Source: Methanoregula sp.
GTDB lineage: Archaea; Halobacteriota; Methanomicrobia; Methanomicrobiales; Methanospirillaceae
Direction of reading: 5' to 3'
Assembly (NCBI GenBank): GCA_026625165.1
Contig: CP112999.1
Location: 806,001-870,000 of the forward strand
DNA length: 64,000 nt
Position numbers and translations under genes: made by a program
In this document: positions 8,287 to 16,891 of the stretch, piece by piece
Layout of the letters: each line of letters opens with the position of its first letter
Numbering within the stretch: position 1 is the stretch's first letter
Notes under the pieces: model-generated
Told to the model about the DNA's origin: nothing
The model's input: only the letters and a program-made list of their open reading frames with translations
Database searches by the model: none

Positions 8287-9513
8287 TCAGGGGAACCTGA
8301 CAATCACATTGTTCTCCATGAGCCGGCTCTGCTGGGGCACCGGCTCTTTATCAAAGGTGACAATTTTTGAAAATTCAGACCACATCTGGTTTATCGAATA
8401 ACCCGGCCTGGAGAGCCGCTCCTCGGCGAGCGTCTGGTTGACTTTTCCAATCACGTTAAACGAGCGGTACACGTGGGGATAGCCTTCGGCACCGAGGAAG
8501 GACGCTTTGTCCGTCACGACCTGGAAATGGAGGTGCGGGATGTCGGAGTTGCCGGAATTGCCCATCAGGCCGAGCACCTGGCCTTCTTTCACGCTCTCAC
8601 CGGGCTTCACCCGGACCGACCCGTTGACCATGTGGGCATAGCAGGCGTATTTTTTGTTCCCGATATCTACGATGACGTAGTTTCCTGCCGCGGTGGCGAC
8701 CGTTGCCGGCGGGGCGGAGTAGATCGTTTCGATATCCGGCAGGACGTCTGAGGCATCCACGACCGTCCCGCCCGCAACCGCATGGATCTCTTTGCCAAAC
8801 CCGTAATAGTTCCGGGCAAGGGTCGCATTACCATGAGCAGCCTGCCCGGTTGCCGGGTCCACGAGGATCCAGTCCTGGGCATACCGCTGGGGGACTCTGG
8901 GAACGCCGTTCATGGTGATCTGGGCGCGGAAGTGGTGTGTCAGCGGCGAAGTCGTCTCCATCGCAAGCCAGCCCGGGCCCTGCATCGGGGGACCGACGAC
9001 CACCGGTGCAAGACCTTTTTGTACGGCAACGTCACCGCCGGTTATGGTCAGGGGGGAAAGGCCGGCTGCGGTCCGGTTCAGGGTGAGCCGGTGGGAGAGC
9101 CGGTCCGGTACGGCATCAGGGCTGACCACGAACCAGATCGATATTCGGGGGACGGGGACTTTTCCCGTGCCGTTCTGGAGCTCGGCCGGTGTGGGCGGCG
9201 GGACACTTGCCGGGTGGTACAGGGCAGATAACAGTTCGCCGTCGGCGGTGTAGATGACTTTTCCGGTGACCGGGTCGATGACCTCGACCTTCTCCGGCGC
9301 AAGCGTTATATCATTTGCCGCTTTGAGTTCAAGTTCGTAGGCAAGGTTGACGCCGTCCGTACTCGCGACCGGGATGGGCGGAAACGGAACGGTCATGTTC
9401 ACAAAGGATGTTTCCGGTGCCTTAGGCTGCTCAGCTGCAGGCTGGATGCATCCTGCAGCAAGGACCAAGGCGATGCCGATAATGAGGATGAGGAGAGAAT
9501 GCTTCGCGGACAT
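8287..9513 (-). CDS. M23-family (LytM-like) peptidase lipoprotein
   Basis: A 408-residue exported protein. The signal peptide ends in a lipobox LVLAAGC, so it is probably anchored by lipid to the outer face of the membrane. The N-terminal half is a beta-rich region with no assigned family. The C-terminal half is an M23 fold with EIHAVAGGTVVDASD (first metal-binding H and D) and, about 100 residues later, IPHLHFQV (the H-x-H pair). Methanogens lack peptidoglycan murein, so the substrate is unclear; it may act on envelope proteins or competitors. It stands alone, convergent with the fragment at 8101. Confidence 0.87.
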   Translation of the reverse strand: MSAKHSLLILIIGIALVLAAGCIQPAAEQPKAPETSFVNMTVPFPPIPVASTDGVNLAYELELKAANDITLAPEKVEVIDPVTGKVIYTADGELLSALYHPASVPPPTPAELQNGTGKVPVPRISIWFVVSPDAVPDRLSHRLTLNRTAAGLSPLTITGGDVAVQKGLAPVVVGPPMQGPGWLAMETTSPLTHHFRAQITMNGVPRVPQRYAQDWILVDPATGQAAHGNATLARNYYGFGKEIHAVAGGTVVDASDVLPDIETIYSAPPATVATAAGNYVIVDIGNKKYACYAHMVNGSVRVKPGESVKEGQVLGLMGNSGNSDIPHLHFQVVTDKASFLGAEGYPHVYRSFNVIGKVNQTLAEERLSRPGYSINQMWSEFSKIVTFDKEPVPQQSRLMENNVIVRFP

Positions 9514-9635
9514 GATGGTAACGATCGATCGTTGGTGTTCCGGAAAATAAAGAGAGACGATTTGAGATCCATATGGCCGGACATCCGGAACGGCCTCCCC
9601 GTCAGATTACACCGGAAAGAGGAAAGCCGTACCAC

Positions 9636-10784
9636 TCACAGCACCCGTGATACCCCGGGCATCGCACGGATCAGGTGGGCAAGGGCAAACGAGATGCAGA
9701 TGGCCAGCGGGAGCACGATGGCAAATTTTGCAAGCTGCGGGAGGGCAATACCCGCGAACACAAGGGAGATGGATATGAGGACGACCGGGTGGAAAACGTA
9801 CACGGCGTAGGAGTCCCCGGCCATCGCGCCGGTTACCGGCCCCTGCGAGTTGAGATATCGGGAGAAGAGCCAGAGCAGTGAGGTGATGATCATCATGCAC
9901 GCCATCTGCTCCCAGAGGGCATAGAGCACGGACTGCCACTGGAGCCCGCCCGTGATGAGCGAAATCCCTGCCGGCGAACCGAGGACCGCGGAGACGAAGA
10001 ACGGCTGGATGGCTATGAGTGCAAGGGCCGCGAGCGTGCATGCCTTCCCCAGACGGTCGGGGATGGTATCGAACCACCGGTTGTGCGCCGCATACAAGCC
10101 GACGATGAAGAGGGCGATATACTGCGGGAAGAACGGGATCTGGAAATTGAACAGCCATGTTGACCCGATTGGAACAAAGATACGGACGAGCGCCGTGATG
10201 ATCCCCAGCAGGAGCCCGAAGGCAGCGATGGCGGCAAAACCCGGGAACGGGTGCGGTTTTTTGTAGCCGGGCTCGTCCGGCCGGTGCAGCCCGGTCCATG
10301 CAAGGTACGCAAACGTTGCCACGATTAAGAAAAAGACAAACCACATGGGCCCGAACCCGGGACCGGTTACCGGGTTCAGAATGGTTGCCACGGGCAGGGG
10401 AAGCGGTGCGCCAGCTACCGTAAGGATAAGCAGGAGAAGGGGGCTGAGGACAAGCACCCAGAAAAGGAGCGGAATGCCGAGCCGCACCAGCCGGTCACGC
10501 GTGAACTTTTCCCGGCCCTTTCTCAGGAGCGAGGACGGGACGAAATACGCCGAGACCAGGGTGAAAAAGCCCATGAAGAACGACTGGTTCAGCGAATCGA
10601 TGATGGCAAGGACAAGCGGTGTCCCGGGAGCATTGCCCGGGTCCACAAAGAACCAGCTGCCGGGGCCGCCATAGGTGATCGAACAGTGCGTCATGATCAC
10701 AAGGCAGATCAGGACAATCCGGATATTATCGATAAAAAGGAGTCGCGGGCCGGATTTCTTTCCTGATGGTTGCGCGACAGACAT
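9636..10784 (-). CDS. Acyltransferase-3 family membrane protein
   Basis: 382 residues with about ten hydrophobic helices. The N terminus, LLFIDNIRIVLICLVIMTH, is the family start, with the conserved His at the end of the first helix. The family transfers acyl groups to sugars or other surface molecules at the membrane. It is divergent from the symporter gene at 11110, with a shared 150-bp or longer promoter region between. No neighbouring glycan genes help to define the substrate. Confidence 0.85.
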   Translation of the reverse strand: MSVAQPSGKKSGPRLLFIDNIRIVLICLVIMTHCSITYGGPGSWFFVDPGNAPGTPLVLAIIDSLNQSFFMGFFTLVSAYFVPSSLLRKGREKFTRDRLVRLGIPLLFWVLVLSPLLLLILTVAGAPLPLPVATILNPVTGPGFGPMWFVFFLIVATFAYLAWTGLHRPDEPGYKKPHPFPGFAAIAAFGLLLGIITALVRIFVPIGSTWLFNFQIPFFPQYIALFIVGLYAAHNRWFDTIPDRLGKACTLAALALIAIQPFFVSAVLGSPAGISLITGGLQWQSVLYALWEQMACMMIITSLLWLFSRYLNSQGPVTGAMAGDSYAVYVFHPVVLISISLVFAGIALPQLAKFAIVLPLAICISFALAHLIRAMPGVSRVL

Positions 10785-11109
10785 TTACAAAGATTCTTCC
10801 GGCTATGCTCATTATCCATGCGATTTGTTCCAGGCCGGGGGGTCTCTGGCAATCATAGCGAGTGAAATGTACTTCCGGCAGAACAACCGGGGCGGTTCTT
10901 TGCGGACAGCAATCTCCTCCGGTAACTGTTAAATAATGATGAATATAATATTCGCTTACGCTTGGACCCTGGCCCGAAACCGACGCCGGATATGGTCCCG
11001 GGTGCATGGCGCCGTACCGGCTCTCTCCACGGCGGTTGCTGTCGCGCGAGTGTCCGGCGGTCCCGGCCGATCGTGCACCAGCGGCCCGAAGGCCCGGAGA
11101 AAAAACAAC

Positions 11110-13368
11110 ATGAAACTGCCCCGCCTGAACCTCACGAGCTGGATACTGCTGGGGTTCATCCTCGGGATTTTCACGGGCCTTGTCTTTGGGGACCTCTGCT
11201 CGTTCATGAAACCTCTTTCCGAGGCGTTCATCAAGATCTGGCAGATCACGATCCTGCCTTCCGTCGCCCTCTCCCTGATCGTCGGTATCGGGAGCCTGAA
11301 GCGGGACACGGCAAAAGCCATCGCACTCAAGGCGTTTTTGGTCATCCTGCTGATCTGGGTCATCGGCGTCGTGGGGTTTTTCTCGTTCCAGCTGGCATTT
11401 CCCCCCCGGATAGAAGCCTCCTTCTTCAGCACCCAGGACCTGGCCCAGAAGACCGGTATCGACCTCATCGACCAGTTCATCCCGTCAAATCCCTTCCTCT
11501 CCCTGTCAAATGGGATCATCCCGGCAACCGTGCTCTTCTGCCTGTTCCTGGGGTTTGCCCTGATGCTGGACGACGGGAGCGGGCCGGTCCTTTCCATCCT
11601 CCGGGCCCTGCTGCGGGCGCTCGACCGCATGACGCACATCATTGCCATGACCTTCCCGGTCGGCATCTTTGTCATCACCGCCGTGATGGCAGGGACCCTG
11701 ACCTTCGAGGGGTTCCTGGACCTCCAGGTATTCATCATCACCCTTGCCGCTGCCGCCATCCTGCTTGGTCTTGTGGTCATGCCCCTTTTAGTCACCTGCT
11801 TTACCACCTTCCATTACCGGGACATCCTTGCCGCCGCCTCAAAGCCCCTGCTCCTCGCCTTCTCGACCGGCACGGAATTCATCACCCTGCCGCTGATCAC
11901 CGATGGGGTTGAGAAGCTCTTCTCCGGGAAGGCCCGGGAACCTGATACCGCCAACGGAGGGGGGACGGGCCCGGCCGGAGACCCCGGTGTGGACCCTGCC
12001 CGGGGCGAGATACGGTCGTACAGCGAGATCCTGGTGCCTGTTGCCTATACTTTCCCGCTGCTGGGCGGCCTCGTCCCCTTCCTTTTCATCCTCTTTGTGG
12101 CCTGGCTGTACCATGACCCGCTGAACTTCGTTGAACAGGTGAAACTCATTGTCGTGGGGATCCCGAGCTTCTTTGGATCGTCCAAGATCTCGGTGATCTC
12201 GCTCCTGGACCTGATGCACCTCCCTGCCGACGCGTACAACCTGTACATCAGCTCGGGGATCCTCCGGCAGGCCTTCGTGGCCCCCTTAAGCGTCATCTCG
12301 ATCTTCTCGTTCTCCACGATCACCATTGCCCTCACCACGAACCGGTGCCGGTTCCGGTGGAGGAGGGCGCTCATGTCGCTTTTCATCGTCATCCTGCTGG
12401 CAGCCCTCCTCATCGCCGGGCTGCATACGGGCTTCACGTACCTGCTGGCAGGCACCTACCACGGGGGCGACCAGATCTCCCGGATCGAGCTGCCCCCTGA
12501 TCCGGAGGGAAAACGGCTGGACAGTGTCGTGAACACGACGGTCTACCTGCATAAGGAGGATGTCCCGGCCATCGTTCCTGCGGCCTCCGGCAGAAGCGAT
12601 GAGGTCCGGCAGATCCGGGAGAGGGGAGTACTCCGTGTCGGGTACAACAGCAACAATGTCCCGTTCGTGTTCTTCAACGACAAGGGCGAACTGGTGGGAT
12701 ACGACGTGGAGATGGCCTACGACCTGGCCCGGACCCTGAATGTCTCCCGGATCGAGTTCGTTCCGATCACGGGGACCAACCTTGCCGAATCCCTCGATAG
12801 CGGTTACTGCGACATCATCATGTCTGCGGTCATGGTGAACGGGGAGAGGCTCGATGCGATGAAATTCACCGACCCGACCGTCACCGTCCACTTGGCGTTC
12901 GTTGTACCGGACGGGAAGAAGGGGGAGTTTGTGAAGCTGGATGATGTGAAGCAGATGGACGGCCTGAGAGTTGCCGTCTTCAACAACACGGCGATGGTCA
13001 AGGTGGCAGGGCAGCTGCTCCCCCGTGCAACCATCGTCCCGATCGACTCGCGCGAGGAGTTCTTCGAAAAGGGCAGGGCGGATGCCCTGATGATTCCCGC
13101 CGAGGAAGGGTATACCCTGACCCTGCAGTACCCGTTCTTCGATGTGGCCATCATCGAACCCTACGATTCTTACCTGATGATGTACGGGTACCCGGTAGCC
13201 CGTGACAGCAGCGAGTCCTACCTCCTCGCGCTGAATTACTGGATCACGATGGAAAAGGACTACGGGATGCTCCAGAAAAAGTACGATTACTGGGTGCTCG
13301 GCAAGATCCCGGGAGCGGTCGGGCCCCGCTGGTCCGTGGTGCGGAACGTGCTGCACTGGGTTGCCTGA
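11110..13368 (+). CDS. Dicarboxylate/amino acid:cation symporter fused to SBP_bac_3 binding domain
   Basis: About 752 residues in two modules. The N-terminal part is a GltP/SLC1-type symporter: it starts NLTSWILLGFILGIFTGLV, has several membrane helices, a serine-type re-entrant loop LLAFSTGTEFITLPLI, and a second loop region with FFGSSKISVIS and GILRQAFVAPLSVISIF. After the last helix (residue about 450) comes an extracytoplasmic domain of the SBP_bac_3 amino-acid-binding type: GVLRVGYNSNNVPFVFF, GYDVEMAYDLA, CDIIMSAVMVN, FTDP. The frame is open to 10936, but the first 58 codons are basic and unlike a symporter. ATG 11110, preceded by GGAG, is preferred. The fusion would feed a captured ligand directly to its own carrier. 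Confidence 0.85.
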   Translation: MKLPRLNLTSWILLGFILGIFTGLVFGDLCSFMKPLSEAFIKIWQITILPSVALSLIVGIGSLKRDTAKAIALKAFLVILLIWVIGVVGFFSFQLAFPPRIEASFFSTQDLAQKTGIDLIDQFIPSNPFLSLSNGIIPATVLFCLFLGFALMLDDGSGPVLSILRALLRALDRMTHIIAMTFPVGIFVITAVMAGTLTFEGFLDLQVFIITLAAAAILLGLVVMPLLVTCFTTFHYRDILAAASKPLLLAFSTGTEFITLPLITDGVEKLFSGKAREPDTANGGGTGPAGDPGVDPARGEIRSYSEILVPVAYTFPLLGGLVPFLFILFVAWLYHDPLNFVEQVKLIVVGIPSFFGSSKISVISLLDLMHLPADAYNLYISSGILRQAFVAPLSVISIFSFSTITIALTTNRCRFRWRRALMSLFIVILLAALLIAGLHTGFTYLLAGTYHGGDQISRIELPPDPEGKRLDSVVNTTVYLHKEDVPAIVPAASGRSDEVRQIRERGVLRVGYNSNNVPFVFFNDKGELVGYDVEMAYDLARTLNVSRIEFVPITGTNLAESLDSGYCDIIMSAVMVNGERLDAMKFTDPTVTVHLAFVVPDGKKGEFVKLDDVKQMDGLRVAVFNNTAMVKVAGQLLPRATIVPIDSREEFFEKGRADALMIPAEEGYTLTLQYPFFDVAIIEPYDSYLMMYGYPVARDSSESYLLALNYWITMEKDYGMLQKKYDYWVLGKIPGAVGPRWSVVRNVLHWVA

Positions 13369-13480
13369 TCTTTTCATCCCGCAAAGGGACAAATGCGGCC
13401 GGGGCGCTGCCCTAAAAAAAGTGACAGTGGTGTACCTGCGTAAGCGTTAGCTCAGGCCCTGGCTCCCGGGCGACCATGTA

Positions 13481-13566
13481 CGAGGGAGGTTGTGGAGAGG
13501 GCGTCACACATAGGGTGCCGGACATGTGATTATACGGATTTTTGCGAGGTGGGGGAGAAGGAGTGA
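13481..13566 (+). pseudogene. C-terminal fragment of RecB/AddB-like nuclease (copy 3)
   Basis: The frame reads REVVERASHIGCRTCDYTDFC and then a short acidic end, the same tail as at 7062-7262 and 8101-8226. No start codon or core domain lies upstream. It lies directly before hicB. Confidence 0.45.
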
Positions 13567-13632
13567 AATTTTTTTGCAGCTCCTGGTGTATCAGAGAAAA
13601 AATGAATATCTTTACCGCATAAAGGTACATCC

Positions 13633-13857
13633 ATGAAATATACGGTCGTGCTTGAACCCCAGGAGGAAGGAGGTTTTACCGTCCAGTGCGTGGAGATCCC
13701 CGGCGCGATCAGCCAGGGTGAGACCCGGAAAGAAGCGCTTGCCAATATAAAAGAAGCAATAGAACTTGTCCTGGAAGTCCAGCGGGAAGAACTCCACAGG
13801 AATATCCCTGCAGCCCGGTGGGAGATTTCCAAGGTCGAAGTCGCTGATGTCGCGTAA
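13633..13857 (+). CDS. hicB: HicB-family antitoxin
   Basis: A 74-residue HicB protein: MKYTVVLEPQEEGGFTV, CVEIPGAISQGETRKEA and NIKEAIELVLEV are the hallmarks of the partial RNase-H-like fold that blocks HicA. AAGGT lies shortly before the ATG. The last bases overlap the start of hicA by 11 nt. Because hicA is frameshifted, this antitoxin may now be an orphan. Confidence 0.88.
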   Translation: MKYTVVLEPQEEGGFTVQCVEIPGAISQGETRKEALANIKEAIELVLEVQREELHRNIPAARWEISKVEVADVA

Positions 13858-14069
13858 ACTCCCGGTCATCTCCGGCGAGGATATGGTAAAGTATCTCGTA
13901 AAACAGGGTTTTACCGTACGACGCCAGACATCAAGTCATATTGTTGTACAGAACGCGTGGCTTTGTTTTTTCCGTACCTCTTCATCGCGAACTTAAAAAA
14001 GGCACCCGGAACGCGATCCTGAAACAGGCTGGAATTGCCCTCGACGATTTCAGGAGAAATTACCGGTAA
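13847..14069 (+). pseudogene. hicA: hicA toxin, frameshifted
   Basis: The N-terminal half reads MSRKLPVISGEDMVKYL and KQGFTVRRQTSSHIVV, the classic HicA double-stranded-RNA-binding start with its catalytic His. At about 13950-13956 the frame breaks. The rest of HicA continues in another frame as RGFVFSVPLHRELKKGT and ILKQAGIALDDF, ending at TAA 14067-14069. One extra or two missing bases explain this. The toxin would be truncated after about 36 residues and is probably inactive, unless the base is a sequencing error. Confidence 0.8.
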
Positions 14070-14201
14070 TATTCCCTTGAGAGAGTTTACAGACGGTTGC
14101 CGTGTATCAGCAACCCGACGAGTTCAGGCCCCGGCTCCATATCATGAACAATTAAAAAAATCAGAATATTTTTTGATGTCCCAACAGCCGCGGTGTGCCG
14201 T

Positions 14202-14618
14202 TCAGCAGAGCGACTCCCCGGTACCCATGATCCTTCCCGTGACATTGTTGGCGGTATCGAGGACGCCGTGGGCGAACAGGTAGACGTGATAGTACCCGAG
14301 GATGGCCGATACATTATTCGCGGCATCGAGCGCCGTGTAGAGAACGATGCACGAGAGCACCAGCACCGACGCGAGGCCCGGCTTCTCGTTCTGCCGGAAG
14401 AGGTACGGGACCGCAACCATTAACGGCAGCAGGGCGAGGATCCCGAGCACCATGCACGGGACCATGCCGATTGAAGCAAAGCAGGCGGCGGACGTGGAGC
14501 TGCACTCCATGAAGTGCTCCTTCTGCACCGAGGCCAGGTAGAGCGTGCACGCTGACGCGAGCGTGGCACAGGAGATCGCGGCCGCAATGAAGATCCAGTA
14601 TCGTTTGTGGAAGTTCAC
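14202..14618 (-). CDS. Four-helix membrane protein, paralogue 1
   Basis: 138 residues with about four membrane helices: an N-terminal one after MNFHKRYWIF, two in the centre (MVPCMVLGILALLPLMVAV and SVLVLSCIVLYTALDAANN) and one near the end. A Cys-containing loop (HFMECSSTSAACF) lies between helices 1 and 2, and the protein ends GTGESLC. It is very similar along its whole length to 16892-17308, and its first 50 residues recur at 14972-15160. Family unknown; the Cys loop could form disulphides outside the cell. Confidence 0.7.
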   Translation of the reverse strand: MNFHKRYWIFIAAAISCATLASACTLYLASVQKEHFMECSSTSAACFASIGMVPCMVLGILALLPLMVAVPYLFRQNEKPGLASVLVLSCIVLYTALDAANNVSAILGYYHVYLFAHGVLDTANNVTGRIMGTGESLC

Positions 14619-14768
14619 GTTGTGTCCCCGTGGGTCATGTCATAACCGGGACCGCTCTTTGCCTTTTCATTACAGGTGTGAGGAAGAACCGATCCAAAAT
14701 TATTTTTTCCGGTTATCAGGCAGACGATCGCAATCAAAGAATGCCTGTGCGTTCTTCTCCAGTTCATA

Positions 14769-14948
14769 TTATCCAGCGGTATCGTATCGTTCGAAGTAAC
14801 ATTCACCGGACGACTTCTTTTCACCGGGTTTGAGTGCGAGAAGGAGGCTGTCAGCGTGTTCACGGCAGACATAGGCACAACAGCACCCGAATGACTGGAA
14901 CCCGATTGCATCCTTCTCACAGTGTTCACACTTTTGTTTTACTGCTAT
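14769..14948 (-). CDS. Small Cys-rich protein (59 residues), no standard start codon
   Basis: The frame contains KCEHCEKDAIGFQSFGCCC, AYVCREHADSLLLALKPGEK and SGECYFERY, a compact zinc-ribbon-like pattern (CxxC...CCC...C..H) with convincing protein composition. It has no ATG, GTG or TTG. An in-frame TAG is followed by AGAGG, six bases, then ATA GCA GTA, so ATA at 14948 is a possible start. Alternatively the true start was lost when the truncated paralogue at 14972-15160 arose next to it. Function unknown; perhaps nucleic-acid or metal binding. Confidence 0.5.
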   Translation of the reverse strand: MAVKQKCEHCEKDAIGFQSFGCCCAYVCREHADSLLLALKPGEKKSSGECYFERYDTAG

Positions 14949-14971
14949 GGTTATCCTCTATTGAATTTTTT

Positions 14972-15160
14972 TTATGGATACTCTTTTTGGTCTTTGCGCC
15001 CCGGGACCATGCCGATTGCAGCAAAGCATGCGGCGGACGTTGAGTTGCACTCCATGAAATGTTCCTGTATCGAGGCCATGCAGAGCGTGCATGCTGACGC
15101 GAGCGTGGCACAGGAGATCGCGGCTCCGATTAAGATCCAGTACCGCTTGTCGAAGTTCAT
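14972..15160 (-). pseudogene. Truncated four-helix membrane protein, paralogue 2
   Basis: The first 50 residues (MNFDKRYWILIGAAISC, HFMECNSTSAACF, IGMVP) match the paralogues at 14202-14618 and 16892-17308. After IGMVP the frame turns into unrelated GRKDQKEYP and stops, so three of the four helices are missing. The sequence upstream of its start (15170-15215) also matches that upstream of 16892-17308, showing that a whole segment was duplicated and then cut. Confidence 0.7.
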
Positions 15161-15182
15161 CTCGTCTTAGTTTTCTGCCGGG

Positions 15183-15310
15183 GCGGTATTGAAGGGGATG
15201 GTTGGGGGCCTTGGGTTGATAGAGGAATTGACAGGGAATGGCGTTGTGCGTGGGCTGCCGTATATGCGATTATGGGGATCTGTGCGGGATGGTGGGAAGA
15301 GGGGTTTGAG
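15183..15310 (+). repeat. Decayed copy 4 of the nuclease-tail fragment
   Basis: GGCTGCCGTATATGCGATTA followed by GGGGATCTGTGCGGGA corresponds base by base to GGTGCCGGACCTGCGATTAT and ACGGATCTGTGCGAGA in the fragment at 7062-7262, but the cysteine frame is lost. It marks a fourth place to which this gene end has spread. Confidence 0.4.
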
Positions 15311-15423
15311 AGGTCAGAACCTGCTTAACCTCTTTGTGCCGGATTGTGCCGGCCCATACCCGGGGAAAAATGTAACGGGGTGTTGACGAAAACCCGGTTA
15401 TTCCGCAATATCCGCGAACCGGG

Positions 15424-16773
15424 TCAGCGCCGCATTCTCCGATAGAGTGCCCCAAACACCAGCCCGGTTATTACAAGTCCTTCCTCTACCGGCGATTTCG
15501 TCGGAACCGGTGCTTGGCCGGATCCAGCGGTTTCTGTTCCGGAAATATCCGGTGAAGAGACCCCTTCTCCGGGATGAGGAGGATTTGTATAGAGCACATG
15601 GACCATCCAGTCGAACTCGCCGGCTTTGTAGTTCTGTTTTCCAATCGTTGAATTATCGATACGGTTTGGATTGGGGAGCACGATGGAGGATGTCCCGGTT
15701 TCCGAGGGCGTGTAATAGAGGATGTATATCCCGTGCTCTTTATCTGATATGGAATAGGAATCGGTGAAGATGACGATATAAAAATCACCCCTCACTTCGT
15801 GATCCGGAAGACCGATATCGATCCAAGAGGAATCGCGTTCGCATGACTGCCCGGGCATGGTGGTATTGAAAGGAATTTTTTCATACGGGATCACGTCATG
15901 GTATAAGGTTGTCAGGTTTTTATCCCAGATCTCGATCCGGACTTTCGCGTCGTTATCCCCGTACCGGCATCCGGCCACCCGCACACCGGTCACGATGATC
16001 GTCTTATTGTTTGAATACAATACCGCATGCCCTTTATGTAAAAAGGCCCAGCACCCGGTCAGTTTTCCTGCCGGTTCATATCCCAGTTCGCCGTCATACC
16101 GGATGGATTTGTTTCTGAAGACAGGCAGGATTACGGGAGGGGTGGTCAACGGGGTCCTGTTTTGCATCTCACGCTGGACATGAGCGATATTTTCCCTGGC
16201 AACTTCAAGCGTGGGATCCAATTCGACTGCCTTTGTAAATGCCTCCAGCGCTTCATCGTTCCTCCCAAGACAGTGCAATGCGAGGCCTTTGATATTCCAT
16301 GCCCGGGCAAACTGCGGGTCAAGTGCGATTGCTCTCTCGCTTGCATCAAGTGCCGGGGAGCAGTTCCCCTCAAGCATCAGATTATAGGATATTTTCCATT
16401 GTACCTCTGCCTCGGATAAGGTCGTTAACGGGGCGCCGGTCTGCAGGTCAAGCTGAACATGGGCGATATTTTGTTTGGCAATTTCAAGCGTGGGATCCAA
16501 TTCGACTGCCTTTGTAAATGCCTCCAGCGCTTCATCGTTCCTCCCAAGATTGTGTAATGCGGTGCCTTTTGCATTCCATGCCTTGGCAAACTGCGGGTCA
16601 AGTGCGATTGCTTTCTCACTTGCATCAAGTGCCAGGTGGTATTTCCCCTCAAGCAACAGATGATAGGATATATTCCATTGTGCCTCTGCCTCGGGTGAGG
16701 TGGCACAGGCTGAGGAGATAAGGAGACAGGCAATACAACAACCGAGGAAAAGCAACCGGATGTTCTGACCCAT
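15424..16773 (-). CDS. Secreted TPR protein with C-terminal membrane anchor
   Basis: 449 residues. A signal peptide (LFLGCCIACLLISSACA) is followed by two nearly identical units of about 95 residues, each with TPR motifs (ALDASEKAIALDPQFAKAWN, GRNDEALEAFTKAVELDP). Then comes a domain shared with the secreted protein at 45363-46196: GVRVAGCRYGDNDAKVRIEI, FYIVIFTDSY, NPNRID and FDWMVHVLY. The end has a Pro/Thr-rich linker, a hydrophobic stretch and YRRMRR, as in proteins processed or anchored at the archaeal surface. Likely faces outward and mediates protein contacts; function unknown. Confidence 0.75.
   Translation of the reverse strand: MGQNIRLLFLGCCIACLLISSACATSPEAEAQWNISYHLLLEGKYHLALDASEKAIALDPQFAKAWNAKGTALHNLGRNDEALEAFTKAVELDPTLEIAKQNIAHVQLDLQTGAPLTTLSEAEVQWKISYNLMLEGNCSPALDASERAIALDPQFARAWNIKGLALHCLGRNDEALEAFTKAVELDPTLEVARENIAHVQREMQNRTPLTTPPVILPVFRNKSIRYDGELGYEPAGKLTGCWAFLHKGHAVLYSNNKTIIVTGVRVAGCRYGDNDAKVRIEIWDKNLTTLYHDVIPYEKIPFNTTMPGQSCERDSSWIDIGLPDHEVRGDFYIVIFTDSYSISDKEHGIYILYYTPSETGTSSIVLPNPNRIDNSTIGKQNYKAGEFDWMVHVLYTNPPHPGEGVSSPDISGTETAGSGQAPVPTKSPVEEGLVITGLVFGALYRRMRR
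16146..16720. repeat. Recent tandem duplication inside the TPR gene
   Basis: Two units of about 285 bp (roughly 16146-16430 and 16431-16720) are nearly identical. Runs such as CGTGGGATCCAATTCGACTG and GCCTCCAGCGCTTCATCGTT appear in both at the same spacing (16209 and 16493). The high identity at the DNA level indicates recent duplication or ongoing gene conversion of the TPR unit. Confidence 0.8.
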
Positions 16774-16891
16774 GATTAATACAATAGAAAAGGACTGATT
16801 TATTCTTTAGCCCAGGCTGAAGTCCGGAACGCACGCACAGGGCCGGCAGGCAGGGGATACCCGGCCGATCCTGGACCTGCAGCGTGCCGCT

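Noticed and set aside
10956-11807. Long ORFs opposite the symporter, kinase, acyl-CoA ligase, ribonucleotide reductase and other GC-rich genes
   Set aside because: High GC in third positions produces open antisense frames; none shows motifs or plausible folds.
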